A stretch of DNA of 64,000 bases from Serripes groenlandicus. Taxonomy: Eukaryota > Mollusca > Bivalvia > Cardiida > Cardiidae. Each line of letters opens with the position of its first letter. The first letter of the stretch is position 1. Made by a program: the position numbers and the translations under genes. The notes beneath the pieces are model-generated. The model searched no databases. It worked only from the letters and a program-made list of their open reading frames with translations, and had not been told where the DNA came from. Shown here one piece after another: positions 54,713-64,000 of this stretch. Where the stretch lies: positions 28,043,533 through 28,107,532 of the forward strand of contig JASEVX010000006.1 of NCBI GenBank assembly GCA_031761405.1. The letters run 5' to 3'.

Positions 54713-54963
54713 AGAACTTTGTCTTGCCCAAGATCGGCACTCCAGGATGCCTGCATCAAATCCTGCATGCATATGCATGATGCCTTGCGGGACTTATCGT
54801 TACTATGCTTGGAAAATTTGTATTCTTCTTGAGCATTCTTTCTAGTCTGCCAAGAGAAGGTTGAAATTTTGATCTGTTTTTCAGATTCTACAAAACTACA
54901 TGACTACGGTGGATTCCTTGATTCCATGAAAAATTAAAAAAATATCCTCTTTCTTTTTTCCAG

Positions 54964-55123
54964 AAGATCCCTGCAGGACAAACAGTGGATACATTCATGA
55001 TAATTTGTTACTTATATCCGGTGGCAGACTTGGGCCAATACTGAATAACACGTTTAGTTACCGTGATGCAGGGGAGACTACTCTTAATCATACAAACTAT
55101 GGTGGAGCCTTCAGATATTTTTA
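54964..55123 (+). CDS. SLC6 transporter exon 5 (extracellular loop 2)
   Basis: Acceptor CTTTTTTCCAG ends at 54963; donor TTA|GTAAGT at 55124. Residues 236-288, phase 1 in, phase 2 out. It carries EDPC (Cys239, eight residues after Cys231, the expected partner of the EL2 disulfide) and two further sequons, NNT and NHT, in the loop that is glycosylated in family members. The C-terminal part, GGAFRYFY then QDVLNL in the next exon, corresponds to the '(E/A)FW...VL.(L/I)' segment that leads into TM4. No membrane segment lies in this exon. Confidence 0.88.
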
Positions 55124-55189
55124 GTAAGTACAGTATGTCCAATAAATTTAAAATATTATAATTTTAACAGCAATGTTCACTGTTTCATT

Positions 55190-55421
55190 ATCTTTTCCCA
55201 CATGCAACAAAACTGCAGTAGATATCTTTGAAACCCTCTTGGCAAAACTAAGGAAACTTTCTATAAATGAGAAAACAATTATTGAATAAAGATGAAAATA
55301 TTGTGGATAAAGGAGAAATTGCTCATCATGAGCAATTTCTCCTTTTGCTACAATGTTTTCAAAAGTTGTTTGCTGCAAACTGCCAAATGCATCAGAGCGT
55401 TTGTAGGTGGGAAAGGGTTAA
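55190..55421. repeat. MITE-A copy
   Basis: TCTTTTCCCACATGCAACAA to GTGGGAAAGGGTTAA (55408-55421), hairpin ATTGCTCATCATGAGCAAT perfect. Bases 55430-56150 are AT-rich with only a small MITE-like piece near 55895. Confidence 0.85.
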
Positions 55422-56159
55422 ATTCAGATCTGACTCAACATAATATTTGGGTTCATACAGTAGGGTTGGGCTGTATACATAGCCATTTATATCTTACATA
55501 AAAATATCAGGGAATGAGATTTATTTCTTGGTGAGAAGTTGTTCCAGTCGAATTTTATCAGTCGCCCGCATGGTAATTCACAATACATATTGCCAATTGG
55601 TGTCATGAAAGCGTTGAAAAAACATAATTACTTTTATCAAATACAACAGTTACATGACTTTTATCAATATATAACAGTTACGAGAAATAAATCTAATTTA
55701 AACATCCATTGTATATGAAATATATATTTTATTTACCATTAAATGTTTGATATAATAATTCTTATTCCTTGTAATTTCACCCGTTAATATATAGACTCTT
55801 GTGAGTAATTATCACTCTGGATAGAATTCCTGTATCACAAGTATAAATAAACTATATATTCATCATTCATATACTTTCTCACAATTATTTTACAAAGTCA
55901 TCTGCTGCAATGGCATCAAAAATTCAAAGTACACTTATCATTATTAGTCGGGTTCAATTGCAAAGCAATTTAAATGACCATTGCAATCAAAATGTTTTCA
56001 ACGGATGTGTTCACCGTACAGTTGCCAATAAAAGTGTAGGCATTTCAAAAAAGTTCACAAATTCTTATTTAATACTTAACATAAACAATTGTCATGTGTG
56101 ACTAATTGTATTTACGCAGTTTAGTCATGAGAGTTTTTGTGTCACCTGCGTAGTATGGT

Positions 56160-56445
56160 AGGCACTTAGGGAGTACTTTTTTTTTTTAGTCCGGCATCTG
56201 TCTGTCTGTCTGTCTGTCTGTTGTCACACTTTTTCTTCACTTTTTCAAATAACTTTTTTTTTACTCAAAGGATTACATTGAAACTTCGGACAAATGTTTA
56301 TATCAATGTGTGTGATGGGTTCACAAAAGGGGGATAATCCAAATATTGTTTATATCAGAGTTATTGCCCCTTTTCTGTCAATTAAAGTTTTCTGACAAGG
56401 CCCGGGCAGGTGACACATGCTCCGGGGAGCACTCCATTCTAGTTT
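56160..56445. repeat. Interspersed repeat with (CTGT)n
   Basis: TAGGCACTTAGGGAGTACTT, GTCCGGCATCTGTCTGTCTG tract, 'ACTCAAAGGATTACATTGAAACTT', ends GGGGAGCACTCCATTCTAGT, an organisation similar to family D. Bases 56450-56830 show nothing. Confidence 0.55.
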
Positions 56446-56847
56446 AAGTTATTCAGTGGAGTAAACGGATGTAGATTTTTGTCTATGCAAGGTTTTACAT
56501 CGCATGTAAACACAGAAACATTAATGTTTAAAATGGCTAGGTTAAGGTAAATTTTTGTTGACATTTTCGCACATTTTTCTATTTCCTGATTCGAAGATTA
56601 TTATGCTAAAGTCCCCAAACAAATTCACAAAAGATTTCGTTTAATTAAAAACAGTTTCTATTTTTATGTTGTAAGTTTTGAAATGAAACAAAATTAACTG
56701 TATATTGACCCTTATCATTTTCGTAACCCTTCACAGTATTTTTTGAACATATTTAATCTTTGAGATTGTCATGTGAACCCGACTTTCAATACTCTGAGTA
56801 CTTTGATATATCCTAGGATTATGTATTCCTGGAACTGTTTCACTTAG

Positions 56848-57025
56848 CCCTTTCCCACATATAGACACTTTATGATGCCTTTGCAGCAGATGACTTTTGA
56901 AAACGTTGTGGCAAAAAAACAGAAATTGCTCTCAATTATTGTAATTTCATTTATAAAGAGTTTTCATGTGTTTTGCCAAGATGTTTTCAAAGTTGTGTGT
57001 GCAGATTTTATGTATGTGGGAAAAG
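56848..57025. repeat. MITE-A, shortened copy before exon 6
   Basis: CCCTTTCCCACATATAGACA, TGCAGCAGATGACTTTTGAA, GTTGTGTGTGCAGATTTTAT, GTGGGAAAAG. Confidence 0.75.
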
Positions 57026-57049
57026 CGTTTATGGTTTCCTGTTTTCCAG

Positions 57050-57182
57050 TCAAGATGTGTTGAACCTACAAGAGTCTGTGACTGATACTGGGCGACCAGT
57101 ATGGTACTTGGTACTCTGCCTTTTCCTGGTGTGGGTTGTTGTCTATGCCTGTCTCATCAGCGGCCCCAGATCTATTGGCAAG
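57050..57182 (+). CDS. SLC6 transporter exon 6 (TM4)
   Basis: Acceptor CCTGTTTTCCAG ends at 57049; donor AAG|GTAATC at 57183. Residues 289-333. Starts YQDVLNLQESVTDTG and continues RPVWYLVLCLFLVWVVVYAC, the canonical TM4 block 'W.L.LCL...W.(I/V)V(Y/F)', ending SGPRSIGK like the family's '(K/R)G(V/I)K(S/T)(S/T)GK'. The upstream intron ends in a decayed MITE-A whose 3' terminus is ~30 bases from the acceptor. Confidence 0.94.
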
Positions 57183-57254
57183 GTAATCTCTCCTCTAATC
57201 ATCGTTTGTTTAAACAGATTGGGTTGAATGTTACTTTTATAAAAAAAAAAAAAA

Positions 57255-57470
57255 CATACAGAGGCTTCATGACGCCTCTGCTGCAGACACCTTTTTGAAA
57301 CATTGTGACTAAAGGAGAAATTGCTCAGAATGATGAATTTCTCCTGTTGTAATAATGTTTTCAACTTCGATCAATAATTGTGCTTTCATTAATAGACAGT
57401 TTCCATAGTTTTGACTTAATGTTTTAAATGTCATCTGCTGCAGATTTGTTGTATGCGGGAAAGTGTTAAA
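57255..57470. repeat. MITE-A, left end lost
   Basis: ACAGAGGCTTCATGACGCCT then CTGCTGCAGACACC; hairpin GAAATTGCTCAGAATGATGAATTTC; ends CGGGAAAGTGTTAA 36 bases before the exon 7 acceptor. Confidence 0.75.
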
Positions 57471-57508
57471 ATTCATCAAATTATGACTTGAGTATATTTT
57501 GTTTTTAG

Positions 57509-57646
57509 GTGATGTACATTACAGCTCCATTTCCATATATAGCGCTGATCAGCCTGTTTGTGATGTCAAGTTTCATTGACGGATCTATCAATGGGATTAA
57601 ATATTTCCTCAGTCCTGATTGGTATAAATTGACATCTAGCCTACAG
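57509..57646 (+). CDS. SLC6 transporter exon 7 (TM5)
   Basis: Acceptor TTTGTTTTTAG ends at 57508; donor CAG|GTACCT at 57647. Exactly 46 codons (334-379), phase 0/0. VMYITAPFPYIALISLF matches the TM5 '(V/A)Y.TA.FPY..L' hallmark; FLSPDWYKL matches the 'YL.PD(W/F).KL' motif of extracellular loop 3. Canonical family members have 'RG.TLPGA..GI' between these; here it is SSFIDGSINGI, so the loop is divergent but of the same length class. Confidence 0.95.
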
Positions 57647-57737
57647 GTACCTTGTATTGTCCAAGTAAATTTAACTTATGCATGATGAATACAGGTCAAA
57701 TTTATTGACAATATTATCATCATAAAGAAGATTCCTC

Positions 57738-57952
57738 TTAACCCTTTCCCACATACAGATAACTTTGAAAAGATAGTGACATAAACCTGAAAAATCTCCA
57801 TGAAAAATAGCTTAATTGTTAAATAAAATTGAAAACATTTTGGTCAAAGGAGAAATTGCTCATCATGAGCAATTTCACCTTTGGCCATAATGTTTTCAAA
57901 AGTCGTCTGCTGCTATTGCATTAAAATGCATCTGCAGGTGGGAAAGGGTTAA
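57738..57952. repeat. MITE-A copy
   Basis: TTAACCCTTTCCCACATACA to GTGGGAAAGGGTTAA. The region near the left TIR lacks CTGCAGCAGACG. Bases 57960-58370 show nothing; 58370-58445 (GAGCCAGATCAACCAGC.. GACCAGGCTCAATATTG) is a fragment of another palindromic repeat. Confidence 0.9.
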
Positions 57953-58622
57953 TTGTTAAACATGTTCCAAAAAATCTTACTTTTCCAATTAACGCAATAC
58001 CAGATGCAAATTCCTGCAATAGAAAACTTTTAATCCTTTGCCAATTGCAGATGGATATTGGTTTAGCATCGTCAATCCGACTGTCACTGGTGCCATATTT
58101 GGTGCATGCTTTTATTTGATTTAAACTTTATGTTAACTAACATCGAGACATGTCAGACCACAAGTTTCATTAACAATGCCTCAAAAACACCAGAGATATG
58201 TCCAAATTAACTTATATAATATTGTATATAAACTGTATATCATTTAAATTAAATGGAAAGGGAAATAACCCTCTTTTTCAAATCTATTTTAGTTCAATAC
58301 AAGTCATCTCCCTTAAGTAATTTCTCCTTTTCGAGTCCTTCGACAGCTGGAATCGAATTTGTGAAGCCTGTTCCATCAGTATAGAGCCAGATCAACCAGC
58401 TAATCTGTGCCGTCTGACCAGGCTCAATATTGTTGGCTGCTCAATTCAACGCCATTATCTTGATTTTCCTAGAATTGGCTATGGTCTCTTCCAAATGCAA
58501 AGCTGGACAAGTCCATTCTCAAAAAATTCAAAAGGGGGTTAAGTCATCTGCTTCAATGACTCAACATTTATTTTCTGTTATCACTGTACCAATACTCATA
58601 AATATTTTCCCACCATGTACAG

Positions 58623-58726
58623 ATATGGAGAGACTCAGCCCAGCTGGTGATTCATACCCTAAGTTTAGGAACGGGCTGTTTACACACGTTGGCCGGGTAT
58701 ACACACTTCCATAGTCACTGTTTTAG
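58623..58726 (+). CDS. SLC6 transporter exon 8 (TM6)
   Basis: Acceptor CCACCATGTACAG ends at 58622; donor TTTTAG|GTATGT at 58727. Residues 380-413 plus two bases. IWRDSAQLVI opens like the family '(V/T)W.DA..QI'. The unwound TM6 centre reads HTLSLGTG, close to the LeuT TLSLGFG; GYTHFHSHCFR matches the 'SYN.F..NCYRD' end. Aligned on TLSLG, the extracellular-gate Phe position is His390 and the conserved Asn after Tyr405 is Thr406. The pyrimidine tract before the acceptor is weak, so the exact 5' border depends on phase continuity. Confidence 0.9.
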
Positions 58727-58865
58727 GTATGTTCGTGTATATTACTGTATAGTGGATAATGTTGAATGTGAAAAAGGTTGTGAAAGCTGTGTGGAAAAAA
58801 GTTTATCAATCAGTTACATAAATCCTAAGTTTTGATTCTATTCATTGTTATTAAAGTTCATCTGC

Positions 58866-59095
58866 TTAACCCTTTCCCTCATATAAATGCTTTCGGACGC
58901 CTCTGCAGCAGAGGGCTTTTTAAAAACATAGTGACAAAAGAAGAAATTGCACAAAACGTGCAATTTCTCCTTTTGCCACAATGTTTTCCACTTTTAGTCA
59001 TAGGTTATCCATTCAATTATGGAGATTTTCTATGTTTTGACAAAATACGTGCAAAGTCGACAGCTGCAGAACTGTTGTATGAGGGAAAGGGTTAA
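58866..59095. repeat. MITE-A, complete copy
   Basis: TTAACCCTTTCCCTCATATA to GAGGGAAAGGGTTAA, 230 bp, GCAC-AAAAC-GTGC hairpin. Confidence 0.95.
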
Positions 59096-59400
59096 TACAG
59101 CCCAACCTGTGTTTAAAGACCACCCATGGGAAGACAACAATCTGGGCTTTGTTCACATGTGGTCTTTAGCACAGGTTTGACTATTTATGTTTTTAACTAC
59201 CTTTTAGATAGCTTTATTTACATGTTACTCTTTGCCCACATACAACAATTCTGCAGCAGACGACTTTGAATACATCTTATTTCATAAACATACTGCTGTA
59301 TATTCATATACAGTGGGACCTGTGTATAAAGACCACCCATGGGAAGGCAACATTATTGGTCTTTTTCACAGGTGGTCTTAAATTACAGGGTCATTTATGA
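59096..59400. repeat. MITE-C copies
   Basis: CAGCCCAACCTGTGTTTAAA with TTTAGCACAGGTTTGACTAT (59096-59188), and CAGTGGGACCTGTGTATAAA with TTTTTCACAGGTGGTCTTAA (59310-59398); a MITE-A end (CTGCAGCAGACGACTTTG) lies between. Confidence 0.75.
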
Positions 59401-59487
59401 GTAATTTGGAAACTAGAAAATTGAATGTGGTTGCTAAATACAGGGAATTGCTATTTCAAGGTGGTCAGTACAGGTTTAACTGTAAAT

Positions 59488-59491
59488 ATAT

Positions 59492-59523
<32 letters not shown>
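59488..59523. repeat. (TG)n microsatellite
   Basis: ATATGTGTATG followed by about 13 TG units. Confidence 0.95.
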
Positions 59524-59524
<1 letters not shown>

Positions 59525-59902
59525 GAAGGATGATCCAGTAATGCTTTACTCTGAAACACTATTCATTTGCAAGGCTATAACGACACAAGTAACATAACTG
59601 TTCTTGTTATATGAAATATACTGATTATTTGGCAGTACTCCACCCATCTTTAAACCCTTTAACACATAAAGCTTTCTGACGCCTTTGCAGCTTTGAATTC
59701 TTTCAATGATAAACTTTTTCAATATTTTTGCTTTGTTGTTTTTAAAGTCGTCTGCTTTTGTTGTATGTGGAAAAGGGTTAAAACAGAGCTATGGATTTCT
59801 ATAAGAAACACAATTTATGACACATAAATTGAGAGCAGAATCTGTTCTTTTCTATTCTATCATGCAGACTACTATCAAGATTCATTTCTTTATATTTTCC
59901 AG

Positions 59903-60027
59903 GAACTTGTTGATAATCTGTCTGTCTAATGGTCTTGGTGTGCTGTTTGCCGGACTTACGATGTGTTCTGGTCTGGGTATATTATCTAACATTACCAATA
60001 TATCACTGGATGAGTTCATATTTACAG
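59903..60027 (+). CDS. SLC6 transporter exon 9 (TM7, extracellular loop 4)
   Basis: Acceptor TATATTTTCCAG ends at 59902; donor ACAG|GTATTA at 60028. Residues 414-455. NLLIICLSNGLGVLFAGLTM corresponds to 'DALI.(T/C)..NC.TS.FAGF.(I/V)F' of TM7; Asn423 is the Na1/Cl- site Asn and is kept. GLGILSNITNISLDEF is the EL4 region and has two sequons (NIT, NIS). A decayed duplicate of the last ~45 exon bases and the start of the intron is found at 61114-61180. Confidence 0.92.
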
Positions 60028-60069
60028 GTATTAGTCTTAATTGTGGTAGAGTTATAATTTAAAGTGATA

Positions 60070-60252
60070 TATAGTTAAACCTGTGCTCAAGACTACCTTT
60101 GTATAGCAATTCCCTGTCTATAGAAACACACTTTTAATTGCCCAATTACTCATTATCTGGACACACTACCCTGTAGTTAAAGACAACCTGTGAACAAAGA
60201 CCAAATTGTTCTCTTCACATGGATGGTCTTTAAACACAGTTTGGACTGTACT
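60070..60252. repeat. MITE-C copy
   Basis: TATAGTTAAACCTGTGCTCA, TTCCCTGTCTATAGAAAC, GATGGTCTTTAAACACAGTT, TTGGACTGTA. Confidence 0.75.
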
Positions 60253-60261
60253 TTTGAATAA

Positions 60262-60842
60262 ATCACTTACTCACAATATGCTCTGAACTAAACATAATGT
60301 CTAGAATTATCAATATCTAACATAATCACTGACTCACAATGAGCTCTGAACTAAACATTATGTCTATAATTATCAATAGCTAACATAATCACTAACTCAC
60401 AATAAGCTCTGAACTAAACATAATGTCTAGAATTATCAATATCTAACATAATCACTGACTCACAATGTGCTCTGAACTAAACATAATGTCTATAATTATC
60501 AATATCTGACATAATCAGTTAATCACAGACTCACAATGAGCTCTGAACTAAACATAATGTCTAGAATTATCAATATCTAACATAATCACTGACTCACGAT
60601 GAGCTCTGAACTAAACATAATGTCTAGAATTATCCATATCTAACATAATCACTGACTCACAATGAGCTCTGAACTAAACATAATGTCTAGAATTATCAAT
60701 ATCTAACATAATCACTGACTCACGATGAGCTCTGTACTAAACATAATGTCTAGAATTATCCATATCTAACATAATCACTGACTCACGATGAGCTCTGAAC
60801 TAAACATAATGTCTAGAATTATCAATATCTAACATAATCAAT
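60262..60842. repeat. 63-bp minisatellite, ~9 units
   Basis: Unit marked by GAGCTCTGAACTAAACATAA, TGTCTAGAATTATCAATATC and TAACATAATCACTGACTCAC, repeating every 63 bases with few substitutions, one unit lengthened near 60510. It lies in intron 9. Confidence 0.93.
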
Positions 60843-60885
60843 CACTGGATAAATCTTTTGGATGTTCTTGATTGGATATGTTGTC

Positions 60886-61115
60886 TTAACCCTTTCCCTC
60901 ATATAAACACTTTCTGACACCTCTGCAGCAGAAGGCTTTTTGAAAACATAATGACAAAAGAAGAAATTGCACAGAACGTGCAATTTCTCCTTTTGCCACA
61001 ATGTTTTCCACTTTTAGTCATAGGTTATCCATTTAATTAACGAGATATTTCATTTTTTGTCAAAATATGTTCAAAGTCGACTGCTGCGGTATTGTTGTAT
61101 GAGGGAAAGGGTTAA
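60886..61115. repeat. MITE-A, complete copy
   Basis: TTAACCCTTTCCCTCATATA to GAGGGAAAGGGTTAA, 230 bp. Immediately followed by a degenerate copy of the exon 9 end. Confidence 0.95.
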
Positions 61116-61248
61116 CATTACCAATATATCACTGGATGTGTATATTTACAGTATTGTCTTGTGGTAGAGCAATATTTACTTGTAAATAAACCACAGAGTC
61201 ATGTATACATGTATTTCCAAACTAGGTATATTGTCGAAAATTACCATT

Positions 61249-61708
61249 TAATGTATAATGAGCAATTTCTTCTTTTCAACTTTATATTCTATATATTTTT
61301 TTTTTTCATTTTTAACTTAATCTTTTTTCTTGCTGCAGATTTGTTGTATGTATGTGGCAAACAGTAACCCTTTCCCTCAATTAGACGCTTTCTGACGCCT
61401 CTGCAGCAGACGGCTTTTTGAAAACATAGTGACAAAAAAAAGAAATTGCACAAAACGTGTAATTTCTCCTTTTGTCAAAATGTTTTCCACTTTTTGTCAT
61501 AGTTTATCCATTCAATTATAGAGATTTTCCATTTTTTGACAAAATATGTTCAAAGTCGTCTGCTGCAGAATTGTTGTATGAGGGGAAAGGGTTAATGTAT
61601 AATGAGCAATTTCTTCTTTTCAACTTTATCTATATATTTTTTTTTTATTTTTGACTTAATCTCTTTTCTTGCTGCAGATTTGTTGTATGTATGTAGCGAA
61701 CAGTTAAT
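61249..61708. repeat. ~115-bp direct duplication with a MITE-A between the copies
   Basis: The stretch beginning TTAATGTATAATGAGCAATT, through TTGCTGCAGATTTGTTGTAT and ending AACAGT, occurs at 61249-61364 and 61593-61708. The MITE-A (61365-61595, TAACCCTTTCCCTCAATTAG to GGGGAAAGGGTTAA) sits exactly between. The second copy ends 17 bases before the exon 10 acceptor. Confidence 0.88.
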
Positions 61709-61724
61709 TAACATCTGTTTTCAG

Positions 61725-61981
61725 AGTATGAGCTCGGTTTTGCCCTATACCCATACATCATGACGAAAATTTCCGACTCCCTGACGTACCATCTTCTATT
61801 CTTCTCCATAATCATTATCACGGGTCTTGACACGCTCATGGTCTATGTGCAATGCATCATGGGAGCTCTGATGGACACACTGAAGGATTTGGGATGGCGG
61901 TGCACGAGAGGGAAACGCTGGACGGTTCAGACGCTTCTATGTGCGGTGTTGTTTCTGTTGGGACTTATATTCACCACACAG
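61725..61981 (+). CDS. SLC6 transporter exon 10 (TM8-TM9)
   Basis: Acceptor TGTTTTCAG ends at 61724; donor CAG|GTATTG at 61982. Residues 456-541. ELGFALYPYIM equals 'G.GLAF.(A/V)YP.A(L/I)'; TM8 has FFSIIIITGLDTLMVYVQ, the family '(M/L)LF.LGLDS.F...E' with Asp491 and Thr492 at the Na2 site (Ser to Thr) and the conserved Glu replaced by Gln. RWTVQTLLCAVLFLLGLIFT is the start of TM9. The next exon, expected to begin with the 'GG.YW' motif, is not seen before 64000. Confidence 0.95.
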
Positions 61982-62049
61982 GTATTGGGTGATTTCTTTA
62001 CTAGTCAATAATCCGAGCTCTACAGATTATAAACACCTCTTTTCCCCAC

Positions 62050-63720
62050 ACTATGTCTCTTTTTAACCAGGTTTTCCGAAGGAAAAATCTGGCTATTAGT
62101 TTGGCGAAGTCGGTGGGCGGGCTGGCGTCAACTTTCCTTGTCCGGACCATAAATTTGTCATGCATAGAGATATTTTCAAATAACTTGGCACAAACATGCA
62201 CCATATCAAGACGATGTGCCAAATGCAAAAAAAAATCTGTAGATTCAAGGCCAAGGTCACAGTGATAAGAAACAGACTTTAATTGAACTTTTCTTGTCCG
62301 TACCATAACTTTGCCATGCATAGAGATATTTTCAAATAACTTGGCACAAACATGCACCATATCAAGACGATGTGCCAAATGCAAAAATAAATTCTGTAGA
62401 TTCCAGGTCCAGGTCACAGTGATAAGAAATAGACTTTAATTGAACTTTTCTTGTCCGGACCATTACTTTGTCATGCATAGAGATATTTTCAAATAACTTG
62501 GCACAAACATGCACCATATCAAGACGATGTGCCAAATGCAAAAAAAAATCTGTAGATTCCAGGTCCAGGTCACAGTGATAAGAAATAGACTTTAATTGAA
62601 CTTTTCTTGTCCGGACCATAAATTTGTCATGCATAGAGATATTTTCAAATAACTTGGCACAAACATGCACCATATCAAGACGATGTGCCAAATGCAAAAA
62701 AAAATCTGTAGATTCAAGGCCAAGGTCACAGTGATAAGAAACAGACTTTAATTGAACTTTTCTTGTCCGGACCATAACTTTGTCATGCATAGAGATATTT
62801 TCAAATAACTTGGCACAAACATGCACCATATCAAGACAATGTAGATTCAAGGTCAAGGTCACAGTGATAGGAAATAGACTTTAATTGAACTTTTCTTGTC
62901 TGGACCATAACTATGTAATGTATAGAGATATTTTCAAATAACTTGGCACAAACATGCACCATATCAAGACGATGTGCCAAATGCAAAAATAAATTATGTA
63001 GGGTCAAGGTCACAGTGATAAGAAATAGACTTTAATTGAACTTTTCTTGTCCGGACCATAACTTTGCCATGCATAGAGATATTTTCAAATAACTTGGCAC
63101 AAACATGCACCATATCAAGACGATGTGCCAAATGCAAAAATAAAATCTGTAGATTCAAGGCCAAGGTCACAGTAATAAGAAATAGACTTTAATTGAACTG
63201 TTCTTGTCCGGACCATAACTTTGTCATGCATAGAGATATTTTCAAATAACTTGGCACAAACATGCACCATATCAAGACGATGTAGATTCAAGGTCACAGT
63301 GATAGGAAATAGACTTTAATTGAACTTTTCTTGTCAGAACCATAACTGTGTAATGTATAGAGATATTTTCAAATAACTTGGCACAAATATGAACTATATC
63401 AATATGATGTGTCACATGCAAAACTTTTGTCTGTAGCTTCAAGGTCAAGGTCACAGTGACAACAAATAGACATCAGTTGAACTTTTCTTGTCCGGACAAT
63501 AACTTTTTCATCCATAGAGATATTTTCAAATAGCTTGGAACAGATATACACCATATCAAGACGCTGTGTCATATGCACAATTTATGTGTTTAGCTTCCAG
63601 GTCAAGGTCACAGTGACAGAAAATATACTTTACTTGAACTTTTTCTGTTCAGACCATAACTTTACCATGCATATAGATGTTTTCAAATAACTTCACGCAA
63701 ATATGCTCCATATTAAATAA
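62050..63720. repeat. ~156-bp tandem array in intron 10
   Basis: About ten units with TTCTTGTCCGGACCATAACT, TTGTCATGCATAGAGATATT, TTCAAATAACTTGGCACAAA, CATGCACCATATCAAGACGA and CAAGGTCACAGTGATAAGAA. Spacing is 156-157 bp, with shortened units of ~127, ~133 and ~151 bp. Units decay toward the right. The array head at 62075-62125 (GGCGAAGTCGGTGGGCGGGC) looks like the 5' end of a mosaic element. Minus-strand open stretches arise because 156 is a multiple of three. Bases 63720-64000 show nothing. Confidence 0.93.
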
Positions 63721-64000
63721 CTTGGCAATTTAAAAGAATATAGCATAGATATGAGTAAGTTTCATAACCTCGGGCCCTGTTTGCAAAGGCATAAACGCGT
63801 TACTATCAAGTAAAGGGTTAAGGCAGATCACTGATTATCAACCTGGCATTAGGGATCTTAAAATGTGGCTGCTTACAACAAAAGGTTGCTTAATATCTGT
63901 TATCTATTATATGTTCTTAATAAATGAGGCCATCAACACACGATTGACTGTCATTGAACTGATATTTGTTAGATAAAATTGTGATATATTTAATTGACAA

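Larger units (their letters stand above)
8504..61981 (+). other. SLC6-family transporter gene (10 exons seen, 3' end outside window)
   Basis: Ten exons at 8504-8692, 11219-11459, 13361-13492, 54060-54206, 54964-55123, 57050-57182, 57509-57646, 58623-58726, 59903-60027 and 61725-61981 join into 541 codons with no stop; every junction is AG/GT with matching phase. The translated segments follow the SLC6 (LeuT-fold, NSS) order: TM1 with RFP, TM2 with GQY, TM3 with YY..W, a Cys pair and N-glycosylation sequons in extracellular loop 2, TM6 with TLSLGxG, TM7 with a conserved Asn, TM8 with GLDT. Family members are plasma-membrane Na+(Cl-)-coupled symporters for amino acids, monoamines, GABA, glycine, taurine or related osmolytes of usually 600-750 aa, so about 100-200 residues (TM10-12, C-tail) are missing beyond the right edge. 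Substrate cannot be named, because the pocket residues are unusual. Intron 3 (13493-54059) is 40.6 kb; the other introns are 0.3-2.5 kb. Confidence 0.93.

Noticed and set aside
62001..62862. 138- and 166-codon minus-strand frames as a repeat protein gene
   Set aside because: They arise from a 156-bp tandem array whose length is a multiple of three; shortened units break the frame and the array sits in an intron. Kept only as a low-interest finding.

Overview
This is eukaryotic, intron-rich, AT-rich DNA packed with interspersed repeats. Mosaic elements with (CGTC/CGTG)n tracts and ~165-bp core units (similar to the bivalve 'pearl' type), tRNA-derived SINEs ending in (CAAT)n, and hundreds of bases of TTAA-bounded MITEs point to a mollusc, most likely a bivalve. 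The species cannot be named from the sequence.

One host gene is clear. It is a plus-strand SLC6-family (sodium/chloride-dependent neurotransmitter or amino-acid symporter) gene. Ten exons were joined by eye between 8504 and 61981: all have GT/AG borders, compatible phases, and a continuous 541-codon frame covering the N-terminus through TM9. The first exon(s) with the 5' UTR and promoter are not visible, and TM10-12 lie beyond the right edge. Exons 1-3 (8504-13492) and 4-10 (54060-61981) are separated by a 40.6-kb intron. The protein is divergent at residues that normally bind Na+ and substrate: the invariant TM1 Asn and Trp are replaced by Cys and Leu.

The large intron holds a second, antisense coding sequence at 37327-39207 (minus). 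It is a ~625-residue envelope-like fusion glycoprotein of the errantivirus/baculovirus-F type, open throughout and preceded by a splice acceptor. Next to it on the same strand is a broken Gag piece with a CCHC zinc knuckle (39313-40003, one internal stop). No pol and no LTR pair were recognised. The sequence downstream of the env stop looks like a frameshifted relic of a longer C-terminal tail. A short LINE reverse-transcriptase fragment sits at the left edge.

The rest is repeats. (i) The dominant family, here called MITE-A, is ~230 bp, begins TTAACCCTTTCCC and ends with its reverse complement, and has an internal hairpin. There are at least 30 recognisable copies, some head-to-tail sharing one TTAA, and some abutting splice donors of the SLC6 gene. 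(ii) Five large mosaic elements of 1.1-1.3 kb, and relatives, have a 5' hairpin, a CGTC-rich tract, tandem core units and a 3' hairpin followed by CTCTTG, a Helitron-like architecture. (iii) There are two tRNA-SINE families, two other MITE families, a ~556-bp TIR element, a ~1.7-kb element built of TTCATGAAC-like words, and minisatellites of 22, 63 and ~156 bp. Between 23.6 and 32.2 kb the repeat load is lower; that stretch carries several isolated hairpins and a tRNA-like sequence. No rRNA, CRISPR or prokaryotic features were seen.
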